The position numbers and the translations under genes were made by a program. A stretch of 64,000 nucleotides of DNA from positions 1 to 64,000 of the forward strand of contig JAFGXQ010000172.1 of assembly GCA_016936575.1 (NCBI GenBank). Reading direction: 5' to 3'. Position 1 is the stretch's first letter. Each line of letters starts with the position of its first letter. Of the stretch, positions 17,683-25,376 are shown one piece after another. The notes under the pieces were generated by a model. That model saw only the letters and a list, made by a program, of their open reading frames with translations. It had not been told where the DNA came from and searched no databases. Origin of the DNA: Deltaproteobacteria bacterium (GTDB lineage Bacteria; Myxococcota_A; Polyangia; JAAYKL01).

Positions 17683-18598
17683 CAAATCTCCAAAAATCAA
17701 AAAAGTTGTACCATTGATATGGATACCTGCAGCACAGACGCTCCAAAAATATCGCATATTCACGAACATACTTCGCTATGTCCACCTCGCGTTCACGTCT
17801 GTTCAGGGTAATTTTTTCGTCCACGAACTGCACCACACTCTCGTACCGGCGGTGTCCGCATTTCATTCCCGCCACAAAAAACGTGGGGCACTCCAACACA
17901 CTTGCCATCACCCATGGATTGGCCGGGAACGGCGCCTCCTCCCCCAGAAAGGAACACGAAACCACCCGGCTGCGCGAAGACGGATGAAACCTGTCCGCCA
18001 GAATGGCAACCAGTTCCCCTCTTTCGATGCATTCCTTCAACTCCATCACGCCATCGATATTACGATCTTTCAGATTAATAATATTGAGCTGGGAATTTGG
18101 ATTCACCGCGCGAAGCAAATTATTGAACCGCTGTGCATTATCGAGATACATCACCGCGTTCACCTTCACGTCTCTATCCTGACAAAGCACGCGCAGGCTA
18201 TCAAAACTCCCCATATGCGCACCGAGCAGAAGCACCCCGATACGTCGATCCAGATAATCGTTAATCCGCTCCAGTCCGACGGCTGCGAACTCAAACCGAT
18301 TCAATTTGGATTGCCAGAACCAGATGCGATCGAGCGCACTTCTGGAAAAAGAAATAAAATGAACATACCCGGCCCAGAACCCAGGAGCGGCCTTCCGGCC
18401 CAATCGACGATACACCTTCGCCAGATAATTCAGACTCGCTCGCCGGGACGCACGCCCGGTGGCATAGAAGTAAAACACGATCGGATACAGCACCATATTG
18501 GCCACCGCGTACCCGAACGTACTCAGAATCATCAGTACAATTTTCATTCCGAGAGAGTTGCCTCTCTCTTCAGCCGTGGCCCATGCCTTATTGCTCAT
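17654..18598 (-). CDS. LpxL/HtrB-like lipid acyltransferase of the APE cluster
   Basis: A 314-residue inner-membrane acyltransferase of the lipid A lauroyl/myristoyl transferase superfamily. An N-terminal hydrophobic segment (about 18-45) precedes LLLGAHMGSFDSLR, the HX4D-like block of this family (AHMGSFD), and ILADRFHP and FPANPWVMA follow. It shares TAATG with the glycosyltransferase stop and overlaps the lyase gene by 29 bases. In many aryl polyene clusters glycosyltransferase and acyltransferase are one fused protein; here they are separate adjacent genes. The likely role is to acylate the sugar or glycerol carrier to which the polyene is attached. A role in ordinary lipid A synthesis is less likely in this operon. 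Confidence 0.82.
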   Translation of the reverse strand: MSNKAWATAEERGNSLGMKIVLMILSTFGYAVANMVLYPIVFYFYATGRASRRASLNYLAKVYRRLGRKAAPGFWAGYVHFISFSRSALDRIWFWQSKLNRFEFAAVGLERINDYLDRRIGVLLLGAHMGSFDSLRVLCQDRDVKVNAVMYLDNAQRFNNLLRAVNPNSQLNIINLKDRNIDGVMELKECIERGELVAILADRFHPSSRSRVVSCSFLGEEAPFPANPWVMASVLECPTFFVAGMKCGHRRYESVVQFVDEKITLNRREREVDIAKYVREYAIFLERLCCRYPYQWYNFFDFWRFDEQRNVSDN

Positions 18599-19338
18599 TA
18601 CCGCTTCCGTTTAAAAATCCGTCGTCCAATCAGTTTCCAGCTGCGAATCAACATGCCGAAAAACAATCTGGTGTGCATCCAAGAGATGAGCACATTATCA
18701 TAAAACAAGCGAAAATGTGAGACACCATCTTCGTGATACGTTACAGGCGTCTCAATCGTCTGAACCGGCACACCTGCCCACACCAGACGAACCGCCACTT
18801 CGGGGTCGAAATCCATCCGCTTTCCCAAAAAAGGAGACCGAAGCGCCCGAACCGTGGCGGGTACCGGGTATACCCGAAATCCGAACAGCGGGTCTTCGAT
18901 TGCTTTCGAAAGCGTTTCAATCCAAACCCATATAATACTGATTTTACGTCCGTTCAGCCGCGAGATCGGGGTGTTCGCCGGAAAAATCGGCTTTCCCAGA
19001 ATCAGAAATTCAGGATTGGCTGACGCGGCTTCCAGAAACCGCGGAACATCCTCGACCGCGTGTTGTCGGTCCGCATCCATCTGCAATACATGGGTATACC
19101 CGGATTGTTGCGCCCATCGAATACCGTCCCGCACGGCCGCTCCTTTGCCGCCGTTATGAGTTCGATGCACCACCGTCACATCCGCGCGCTTTTCCAACTG
19201 CTCGAAAACCGGTTTCATCGACGCACCCGATCCGTCATTCACCACAACCATGGGTAACTGAAACCCAGCCAACTCTTCGACCATCGGAAGCAGCGTACTT
19301 ACATTGTTGTACGTGGGAAGCAAAATGCACAGATTCAT
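18598..19338 (-). CDS. Family 2 glycosyltransferase of the APE cluster
   Basis: A 246-residue GT-A fold glycosyltransferase, DPM1/GT2 type. LPTYNNVSTL starts the nucleotide-binding domain, VVNDGSG is the first Asp motif and LQMDADRQH the metal-binding DXD-like motif. The acidic pair FDPEVAVRL and a C-terminal basic region complete the family pattern. It has no large membrane domain. It overlaps the ApeI-like gene by four bases (ATGA) and the LpxL-like gene as TAATG. It probably adds a sugar, or builds a polyprenyl/lipid-linked sugar, in the lipid carrier of the pigment; the donor is unknown. Confidence 0.85.
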   Translation of the reverse strand: MNLCILLPTYNNVSTLLPMVEELAGFQLPMVVVNDGSGASMKPVFEQLEKRADVTVVHRTHNGGKGAAVRDGIRWAQQSGYTHVLQMDADRQHAVEDVPRFLEAASANPEFLILGKPIFPANTPISRLNGRKISIIWVWIETLSKAIEDPLFGFRVYPVPATVRALRSPFLGKRMDFDPEVAVRLVWAGVPVQTIETPVTYHEDGVSHFRLFYDNVLISWMHTRLFFGMLIRSWKLIGRRIFKRKR

Positions 19339-19676
19339 CGAAGAACAATCTTTCCGGACGCGAAGGCGGCTGTTTCATTATAAATCTGATATAAGAAATC
19401 GTTTCCTTTGGTCTCCACCGAAATCACAAATGCCGTCCCGGGAGTGATCAGATTGTGAAACTTCACCCGTTCAAAGCGCGAAATTCGAATCGGATATTCG
19501 GTTTCGGCGATTGCCTCCACCACCAGTTGCAACTGACAAACGCCGGGCATGATAGGGTGTCCGTTGAAATGCCCCTGAAACCCGAAAAAATCTTCAGGCA
19601 CCACACAATGAAATCGAGCCGTCCCACCGTCCTGTTCCCGATGACGACAAATTCTGTTCAATGAACTGCTACTCAT
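19335..19676 (-). CDS. apeI: Hotdog 3-hydroxyacyl-ACP dehydratase (ApeI-like)
   Basis: A 113-residue FabZ/FabA-like hotdog protein. GFQGHFNGHPIMPGVCQLQL (about 32-51) is the active-site loop and central helix, with the His in place of the FabZ catalytic His. The length is short, as in the ApeI family. It overlaps the ligase gene by eight bases and the glycosyltransferase gene by four. With the ApeP-like protein it should form the dehydratase that introduces each double bond of the polyene. Confidence 0.85.
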   Translation of the reverse strand: MSSSSLNRICRHREQDGGTARFHCVVPEDFFGFQGHFNGHPIMPGVCQLQLVVEAIAETEYPIRISRFERVKFHNLITPGTAFVISVETKGNDFLYQIYNETAAFASGKIVLR

Positions 19677-21090
19677 GGTTCAATACGTCTCCAAGCAATT
19701 GCAGCGTCACCTTGCCTTGACTGTCGCGGGGCATTTCCGCCACAAATCGCCAATATCGGGGCAGCGTAACCAAATCGAATCGCCGACGCAATTGTTGCTT
19801 CATCTCTTTCACCCGAATCGACTTGTTTGTCCCCATCGGTATCTCGCCCGGCGAACCGACAGCAATTACCGCCGCCAGTGCAGAACGCGCCTCTTTCCCG
19901 TCACGACTGTACTGAAACACCCGGGCGGATACTACCCCCGGTAATTTACCGATTTCGCGCTCCATCTCAGTGACCGACACCCGCTTTCCCGCAATCTTCA
20001 CTACGGTATCGTAGCGTCCCCGCAGAAAAAATGCCCCCTCCGGAAGCAGCTCCACCAGATCACCGGTTTCCAACCAGTTCTGCCGCATTCCGGTCCACAT
20101 GGAGCGAACCAGTAATCCGCATTCCGCATTCTGTTTTACCTCCACCCCGGGAAACGTCTGAAACGGATGTGGGCTTCCGTTCCGCTGCTGTCTCCAAGCA
20201 ATACCGCCGGTTTCAGTGGAACCGAACACCTCTATCGGACACTGCCCCGTCTGCTGTTCAATTTCCGCTGCCACCGCGCCATCTAACGGACCGCCGGAAG
20301 AGAAGATTACGCTTTTTTCAAAGCAGAACGCAGCGGATACCGCCAGGCTGGGTAAAAATCGCAAGTGCGCCGGAGATGAAACAATACATCCGCCGTTCGC
20401 CCCGTCCGCCAGCGCCTGTTCCCAATAAAAAGTAGTTTCAGAAGCCAGCACATGCCCCGCGTGCAGCGGCCATAAAATATTGAACAAAAAACCATAAATA
20501 TGAAAATGACTGACGGTTGTACGCCGAGGCAGCCCGCGAACCGCATCGCCATACATGTGTTCCAGATTGATGACTTCTTCAAACAGGGCCTCAAATGACT
20601 TTTCGACCCGTTTTTTCTGACCTGTGGAACCGGATGTGAACAACACCAGCCCGGTATCCGTGCCATCCATTAACGGAATCTCCTGTTCATCAGACTCGGC
20701 GGTACCCCAGAAATCATCGGTGCAACAAATGGTTGGACAGTTCAAGCCCCGAAAGGCGGAATCATCTGTAATCACACCGGCGATTGAAGGAAGCAGCTCT
20801 GACACCGTACCGCTCTGTAAATCCGCCGAAATCATCGGGATCACGCCCGCCTTCCAACAGCCGATGACTGAAGCGGAAAACCACAACGGTGAGGAAACCG
20901 CCACCAGCCACTCCGTCCCCGATGACGCATCAGATATTTCGGCTATCAACACATTTGACAGATACGCCGCCATCTTGAGCAGTCGGCTACGATGACAACC
21001 GGTTGAATCGACAATATGATCGGTAGGAGAAACAAAGAGGGGATATGTTTTAAAATTAGCTGTTGTCACTTTGTTTATTGAGAATCGCAT
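19669..21090 (-). CDS. apeH: AMP-forming acyl-ACP ligase (ApeH-like)
   Basis: A 473-residue adenylate-forming enzyme. FTSGSTGQKK (about 151-160) is the ATP-binding loop, VFGSTETGGIAWRQQ the adenine motif, and LETGDLVELLPEGAFFLRGRYD the A7/A8 hinge region; Lys of GKVTLQ near the end is the A10 lysine. It is somewhat shorter than usual acyl-CoA ligases, as is typical of APE ligases. It likely activates the aryl acid made by the lyase and loads it on an ACP. The ATG at 21090 overlaps the second ACP gene by 35 bases and lacks a strong ribosome site, so the true start may be internal (a GTG at 21069 is possible). Confidence 0.88.
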   Translation of the reverse strand: MRFSINKVTTANFKTYPLFVSPTDHIVDSTGCHRSRLLKMAAYLSNVLIAEISDASSGTEWLVAVSSPLWFSASVIGCWKAGVIPMISADLQSGTVSELLPSIAGVITDDSAFRGLNCPTICCTDDFWGTAESDEQEIPLMDGTDTGLVLFTSGSTGQKKRVEKSFEALFEEVINLEHMYGDAVRGLPRRTTVSHFHIYGFLFNILWPLHAGHVLASETTFYWEQALADGANGGCIVSSPAHLRFLPSLAVSAAFCFEKSVIFSSGGPLDGAVAAEIEQQTGQCPIEVFGSTETGGIAWRQQRNGSPHPFQTFPGVEVKQNAECGLLVRSMWTGMRQNWLETGDLVELLPEGAFFLRGRYDTVVKIAGKRVSVTEMEREIGKLPGVVSARVFQYSRDGKEARSALAAVIAVGSPGEIPMGTNKSIRVKEMKQQLRRRFDLVTLPRYWRFVAEMPRDSQGKVTLQLLGDVLNHE

Positions 21091-21310
21091 CTACCACATC
21101 GCCCACCGTGCGAATCTGACGCAAATCATCGTTGGTAAATTTAATACCTGACTTGGTGCTCAGCTCAGACGCCATATCCACCGCATCCAGGCTATCGAGG
21201 TCGAGGTCTGTAAATAAGTTCTTATCAAGCGTCACCTCTTCGGGCGCCAGATTAAAGGTTGCGCAAAGCATTTTTTGTACTTCAGAAAATATGGATTCTC
21301 TATCGTTCAT
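21056..21310 (-). CDS. Acyl carrier protein 2 of the APE cluster
   Basis: An 84-residue acyl carrier protein. DLDLDSLDAVDMASEL contains the Ser that takes the 4'-phosphopantetheine arm (about residue 44). Four-helix ACP pattern, acidic helix II. APE clusters carry two ACPs (ApeE and ApeF in E. coli), one for the aryl starter and one for the growing chain; I cannot say which this is. No phosphopantetheinyl transferase is encoded here, so the modifying enzyme must lie elsewhere. Confidence 0.92.
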   Translation of the reverse strand: MNDRESIFSEVQKMLCATFNLAPEEVTLDKNLFTDLDLDSLDAVDMASELSTKSGIKFTNDDLRQIRTVGDVVDAILNKQSDNS

Positions 21311-21325
21311 GATGGGTTCCTGCCG

Positions 21326-21595
21326 TTATCGCTGTTCGACAATATATTGTGCCATCGCATTCACACTGGCGAACACTTTTCGGTTTTCATCGGGGTCGTT
21401 GGTCAATTTGATGCCGTACTTCTTGGAAATCGCGACACCGAGTTCCAATGCATCTAAAGAATCGAGGCCCAATCCGTCAAAAAACAACGGCTCGGAAACA
21501 TCAATTTCACCCGGTTCCACATCTTCCAATCGAAGGGTGTCCACTATCAGCTGCTTCAACTCGTTTTCCAATGTCTCGATATTATCGTTTGCCAC
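21326..21595 (-). CDS. Acyl carrier protein 1 of the APE cluster
   Basis: An 89-residue acyl carrier protein and first gene of the APE operon. GLGLDSLDALELGVAI holds the phosphopantetheine Ser (about residue 44). The start is GTG 21595 (protein beginning VANDNIETLENELKQ), because GGGAG stands nine bases upstream; longer open frame before this has no support. It is 15 bases from the second ACP gene. The pair serves starter loading and chain elongation. Confidence 0.9.
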   Translation of the reverse strand: MANDNIETLENELKQLIVDTLRLEDVEPGEIDVSEPLFFDGLGLDSLDALELGVAISKKYGIKLTNDPDENRKVFASVNAMAQYIVEQR

Positions 21596-21632
21596 TATAT
21601 TCTCCCGGCAACTGTCCGTTTTTCCAGAGGAG

Positions 21633-21661
21633 TTAGTACAAACCGCATTGTGGAATGTCAA
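21633..21661 (-). promoter_or_regulatory. Predicted sigma70 promoter of the APE operon
   Basis: On the minus strand a perfect -35 hexamer TTGACA (21656-21661) is followed after exactly 17 bases by TACTAA (21633-21638), a modest -10. A start near 21626 would give a leader of about 30 bases containing the GGGAG ribosome site of the first ACP gene. The -35 overlaps the stop codon of the DUF115-like gene, so the operon can be expressed on its own even though a same-strand gene ends only 62 bases upstream. Confidence 0.5.
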
Positions 21662-23016
21662 GTCAATCCGGTGATTATTTGCGTCAATTCCTCTGGCGAA
21701 ATACAAGGCGCCCCGGAGATGGGCAATCCCTCCTCGGTGAGGTTGTAAAATGAAACATCGGCATTCGCTGCAATTGCATCCTCAAACCAACTCCGATAAG
21801 AAATCCAATTGGGCTGAGTGGACACATATTTTCCCTGCACGTTCCTCACCCGCTTCAAGTTGGCGGGTTCCGGCCCTGTCATTGTCATTGTCATTTCCCC
21901 CAGCGCTCCCGGAACATGATGTTTTCCATCCAGAAAACACAAATCCTGCCCAATGAAAACAATCATTTGTGCGCCCATTCGTATGGCTGCAGAAAATGCC
22001 GCATGAGCGACGGAATCCCCCACTGATAACACATCGTCACTCGATATCCCAGCAAACGCTTCGCAGTAATACAAATATTTCTTTGGCCGATACAATTGCA
22101 CCGCCTCATGACTGCTGAAATTCGCAAACAGCAATGGTGCATCTCCGGCATCAACCCCCTCAAACTGCTGTGAAACCGTCGGCAATGCATCCATGAGCAC
22201 CACATATGACGGAAGTATCCCCCGCGCTCGCAGAAATCGAAGCGCCGACCCCGCGCAAAGAAGAATAATGTTGGCACGCTGAGGCAATGTTTGCAACCAG
22301 TCCGCATAGCGCTCCAACGACGGACCACTCGACACAATAATCGCGATCGCACCCTGGTGACGCCCCCACAACTCAGAAACCAGACGCGCATTTCTTTGCA
22401 TATTATTGAAGTGGTTTATCCTGGCGTATTCCCGCCGCTGATCATCGCTCGGCGGCATCACCCGAGTCAACAACTGCACTTTCAGTTCGGCATATGTGTC
22501 GTTCAGCCCCTGCAGGGATGGTCGATGAATCACCACAGAACGATGCTCCCTTGACGCTTTTTCCACCGCCGCCGTGCATGCTTCGGGAGAGTCACAAATA
22601 TCCAGTAAAAACTGGTCGGAGTTGAGAAGCGCCTCGAAGGAAAAAAACTCGAATGCCAGCCGTAGGGTATCCAGGTTGGCCGCCAGGACATGCAGATGCT
22701 GTCCCTCCGTTAGTTTGTCAAACAGCGCCTGTACATGGTATCCGAGTCCAAATCCGAACAATGTAATGTCTCGGTCGGAATACTGATGTTCGGCAAATCG
22801 CAACGCTTCCGAAATTGGAGAATAACGGCTGTGCAAGTAACTACATACCGGCCTATCGCCGTTCATTGTATGACAAAGAACAGTGATATAATCGTCTTTG
22901 GTAGGTGCGACTACATATCTCTTCCGATCCACCGCATGTGTCTGAAGAAGCTGTGCCGCTCGCGGATGTATCGACCGAAGCGCCTGGAGGTTGGTTTCAA
23001 GCAATGCCGCCGTCAA
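21658..23016 (-). CDS. DUF115/Maf-like (motility accessory factor) protein
   Basis: A 452-residue protein of the DUF115 / motility accessory factor group. The central domain has IIVSSGPSLERYADWL, LLCAGSALRFLRARGILPSYVVLMDA and MIVFIGQDLCFLDGKHH, the characteristic GPSL and GQDL motifs. Maf proteins in flagellated bacteria transfer nonulosonic acids to flagellin; archaeal members are pterin pyrophosphokinases. The N-terminal 150 residues (FGFGLGYHVQALFDKL) form a second Rossmann-like part as in long Maf proteins. The start is a TTG at 23016, placed nine bases after AGAGGA, so initiation is uncertain. It overlaps the small helical gene upstream by 20 bases. No flagellin gene is nearby, so the target, possibly a pilin or other surface protein, is unknown. 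Confidence 0.75.
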   Translation of the reverse strand: MTAALLETNLQALRSIHPRAAQLLQTHAVDRKRYVVAPTKDDYITVLCHTMNGDRPVCSYLHSRYSPISEALRFAEHQYSDRDITLFGFGLGYHVQALFDKLTEGQHLHVLAANLDTLRLAFEFFSFEALLNSDQFLLDICDSPEACTAAVEKASREHRSVVIHRPSLQGLNDTYAELKVQLLTRVMPPSDDQRREYARINHFNNMQRNARLVSELWGRHQGAIAIIVSSGPSLERYADWLQTLPQRANIILLCAGSALRFLRARGILPSYVVLMDALPTVSQQFEGVDAGDAPLLFANFSSHEAVQLYRPKKYLYYCEAFAGISSDDVLSVGDSVAHAAFSAAIRMGAQMIVFIGQDLCFLDGKHHVPGALGEMTMTMTGPEPANLKRVRNVQGKYVSTQPNWISYRSWFEDAIAANADVSFYNLTEEGLPISGAPCISPEELTQIITGLT

Positions 23017-23377
23017 CGTCCATCATCCTCTGCTTCCATCTGGCAACGGTAGGAAGCAACTCGTGCTCAAACAAATCCGATGTTGTCACGTTGTCCCCGT
23101 TTTCCAGACTGGACTGAAGCTGCTCAAGAGTCTGCACCAAATCGGTCACATTGATATCAAGCAACTCCTTACAAACATCCACGCCTTCCATAATCCAACC
23201 CAGCCCATCCAATATTTCGATAGTATTCCTGTGCGCCTGTTCCACCTCTCCCCCCTGATACAGCCCCACCGTACGCCGCACTCCGCTTTCAAATCGCGCC
23301 ATGTATGCAACCAACCCCGACAACATCTCCCGTAATTCACCCGCTCTCACCTCATCTTTTTCAACTTCCGTGTCCAC
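22997..23377 (-). CDS. Small helical protein coupled to the Maf-like gene
   Basis: A 126-residue, mostly alpha-helical, acidic protein with no signal peptide. Start GTG 23377 behind GGGTGGAG. The pattern of long amphipathic helices (ELREMLSGLVAYMARFESGV, VTDLVQTLEQLQSSLENGD) could suit a small chaperone, such as the FliS-like or Maf-linked helpers found beside DUF115 genes; I do not recognise the family. It overlaps the Maf-like gene by 20 bases, which strongly implies a joint function. Confidence 0.65.
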   Translation of the reverse strand: MDTEVEKDEVRAGELREMLSGLVAYMARFESGVRRTVGLYQGGEVEQAHRNTIEILDGLGWIMEGVDVCKELLDINVTDLVQTLEQLQSSLENGDNVTTSDLFEHELLPTVARWKQRMMDVDGGIA

Positions 23378-23473
23378 TTTTCTCCACCCTTTCTTGTTAT
23401 CAATGATAAAGACATATAAAACGTACCATTGAATAACCCGGGGTCAACCTGACCCCATGGAGAAAAAAACGAT

Positions 23474-24622
23474 ATGTGCTGTACACACGTACTCCAACCC
23501 AATGTCGTTCCGTTCCCGCGACACGCTGCCAATCACCCAAGCCCGCAGAAACATGATACAGGGCACCTGTGGATAAATAAAAATCACCGAATCCTTCGAA
23601 TTGTTCTATTGGTCTTCGGACTTGCATTCTGCGGCTGCGCCAAAATCAACAGCGCTTCAGACAACCGCTCCCGCAACGTCACCGCAGCGCTTCTATTGGA
23701 GGAAGAGTCACCGATGGAGCAGGTCATTATGTGGTCGAAAACCGATGACAACATCTACCAGTCGGCCCTTCTCAGCGGCAATGAAGACGAAACCACGCTT
23801 CTTGCGAAGGTTCCCGGAATTGTAATTCACTCGGCCAACCAGCTACATCGAACAGACGCTTCCGAATACAATCTTGCGTTGTGCGATTGTGCAAAATGGG
23901 AAGAAACCGGTTTTGACGGTGGGTGCCCGGCACAATTGCACACCGCATCCGGCACCCGACTTACTGTCACGACACTTGCTTTAGAGGGCATGGATACTAA
24001 CGAACAAGAAATACCGCCTCCCATGGATTTGCTTCCAATTCCCGTTGCAGAAACAGAACAACACCGAATCACCTCGTTTTACCAATCTGCCGAAATCACA
24101 GGAAGTATTGGTCCGTATCTGTTTGTCCGGTATAGACAGGAGGTCTCGCTCTGTAATGATAACAACGAAATAAAAGAATCCGGATTTCGCGTATTCAATC
24201 TTGACACCCGTGCTGAAGAATATCCGCTCTCCGAAGACGAACAACGCTCGATTGAAGAAAAGCAGAAAAAAGAAGCGATGGAAACCATCTCGAATTCCAC
24301 CGGTTTCACCCATGTGACTGAAAACGATGTTCGCCTTGCACAGATTCATCCAATATTCATAAATGGAATCGGCTTTGGCCTGGGATACGAATTTGAAGCT
24401 CGCAGCAAAATGAACACAAATGAAAACAACTGGCACGACTATTCAAAAACAGTCACCGTGCAGGCCGATGCAATACCCAAAAAATTTGAACCATACGTCA
24501 TCGCGCCCGCTCCCATACGCCGTGTCCAACTCTCCGGACACCTCACTCCGGGAGGATGGAGCAACGTGACCGGAAACGACCTCGCGATTCAAAAAATGAT
24601 ACAGTTGTCAACGGAAGGTTGA
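23474..24622 (+). CDS. Predicted lipoprotein of unknown function
   Basis: The open frame encodes up to 382 residues. A hydrophobic stretch, RIVLLVFGLAFCGCAK, looks like a lipoprotein signal with the modified Cys in FCGC. It starts about 40 residues in, so the ATG at 23474 (with GGAG eleven bases upstream) may be too early; the alternative CTG at 23567 lacks good support. The mature part is acidic, with VRYRQEVSLCNDNNE and FGLGYEFEARSKM strands typical of a periplasmic beta-rich domain. No known family recognised. It is convergent with the ABC ATPase gene, 22 bases away. Confidence 0.7.
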   Translation: MCCTHVLQPNVVPFPRHAANHPSPQKHDTGHLWINKNHRILRIVLLVFGLAFCGCAKINSASDNRSRNVTAALLLEEESPMEQVIMWSKTDDNIYQSALLSGNEDETTLLAKVPGIVIHSANQLHRTDASEYNLALCDCAKWEETGFDGGCPAQLHTASGTRLTVTTLALEGMDTNEQEIPPPMDLLPIPVAETEQHRITSFYQSAEITGSIGPYLFVRYRQEVSLCNDNNEIKESGFRVFNLDTRAEEYPLSEDEQRSIEEKQKKEAMETISNSTGFTHVTENDVRLAQIHPIFINGIGFGLGYEFEARSKMNTNENNWHDYSKTVTVQADAIPKKFEPYVIAPAPIRRVQLSGHLTPGGWSNVTGNDLAIQKMIQLSTEG

Positions 24623-24624
24623 TG

Positions 24625-24659
24625 AATATACCCAGTCGGGTTGTTCAATATACCCAGTC
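24625..24659. repeat. Short direct repeat at a convergent gene end
   Basis: AATATACCCAGTC occurs at 24625-24637 and again at 24647-24659. The second copy covers the last codons (Asp-Trp-Val-Tyr, stop) of the ABC ATPase gene on the minus strand; the first lies in the 22-base gap. This looks like a small tail duplication. Confidence 0.7.
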
Positions 24660-25376
24660 CGCCGGTACGCCGGTGTTTTGTTGAATCTCGATCTTCAGGG
24701 CATCAAAATCGGAACGATGAAACAGCTTGGTTTGCCCCCGATGTATCAACATCGTCCGTTCTGCGAAACGCTTCGCATCTTCGAGGGAATGACAAACCAT
24801 GACCACCACACACCCGCGTTCTTCGCGAATATGCTCGATAATAGTATACAATGCGTGTCGGTGAGAAACATCAAGGTGGTTGGTGGGTTCGTCAAGCAAA
24901 ACAATGCGTGTCTGCTGCGCCAGCACCATCGCCAATCGAGCCCGCTGTCGTTCACCTCCGCTGATTCGACCAAGTGGTTTATACGCCAGACCGCGTAAAT
25001 CGCAAATATCGATAGCTTCGTCCACAGCGCTCTTATCAGTCCCGCTCAAATGCGCAAACCGCCCGAGATAGGGCGTCCGTCCCAGACAAACCAACTCGTG
25101 AACACTTGTGCCGTTATCCAATGACTGCATCTGCATCAACATTGTTATTTTCTGAGCGCGCATCCTCGCATCCAACGAAGAAAGATGACTGCCGTCCACG
25201 CGTACACCGCCGTCGAGAGGCGCAATCAATCCGCACAGCGTTCTCAGCAGCGTACTTTTTCCAGATCCGTTCTGACCAACAACAGTAATTGCGTCGCCGT
25301 CTGACAAAGCCAGCGCGTCCAATGTGAACAGGGGGGCGTCATATCCGCATTTCAGGGAATTGATCTGCAGCACCAT
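24645..25376 (-). CDS. BtuD/FecE-type ABC transporter ATPase
   Basis: A 243-residue ABC ATPase of the metal-chelate uptake branch. Walker A is GQNGSGKST (about 34-42), the signature GRISGGERQRARLAMVLAQ, Walker B IVLLDEPTNHLD, and the switch His lies in VMVCHSLEDA. Four-gene group: QueD, substrate-binding protein, permease, ATPase, all on the minus strand and overlapping or abutting. The ATPase start and permease stop share position 25376. It energises import of cobalamin, haem or a siderophore; the substrate is decided by the binding protein. Confidence 0.92.
   Translation of the reverse strand: MVLQINSLKCGYDAPLFTLDALALSDGDAITVVGQNGSGKSTLLRTLCGLIAPLDGGVRVDGSHLSSLDARMRAQKITMLMQMQSLDNGTSVHELVCLGRTPYLGRFAHLSGTDKSAVDEAIDICDLRGLAYKPLGRISGGERQRARLAMVLAQQTRIVLLDEPTNHLDVSHRHALYTIIEHIREERGCVVVMVCHSLEDAKRFAERTMLIHRGQTKLFHRSDFDALKIEIQQNTGVPADWVY

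Noticed and set aside
17471..18703. A long open frame on the plus strand
   Set aside because: It lies opposite the well-supported lyase and acyltransferase genes and has no family motif or ribosome site.
6841..21595. A flexirubin or dialkylresorcinol hybrid cluster
   Set aside because: No DarA/DarB-type genes are present, so a plain aryl polyene product is the simpler reading.
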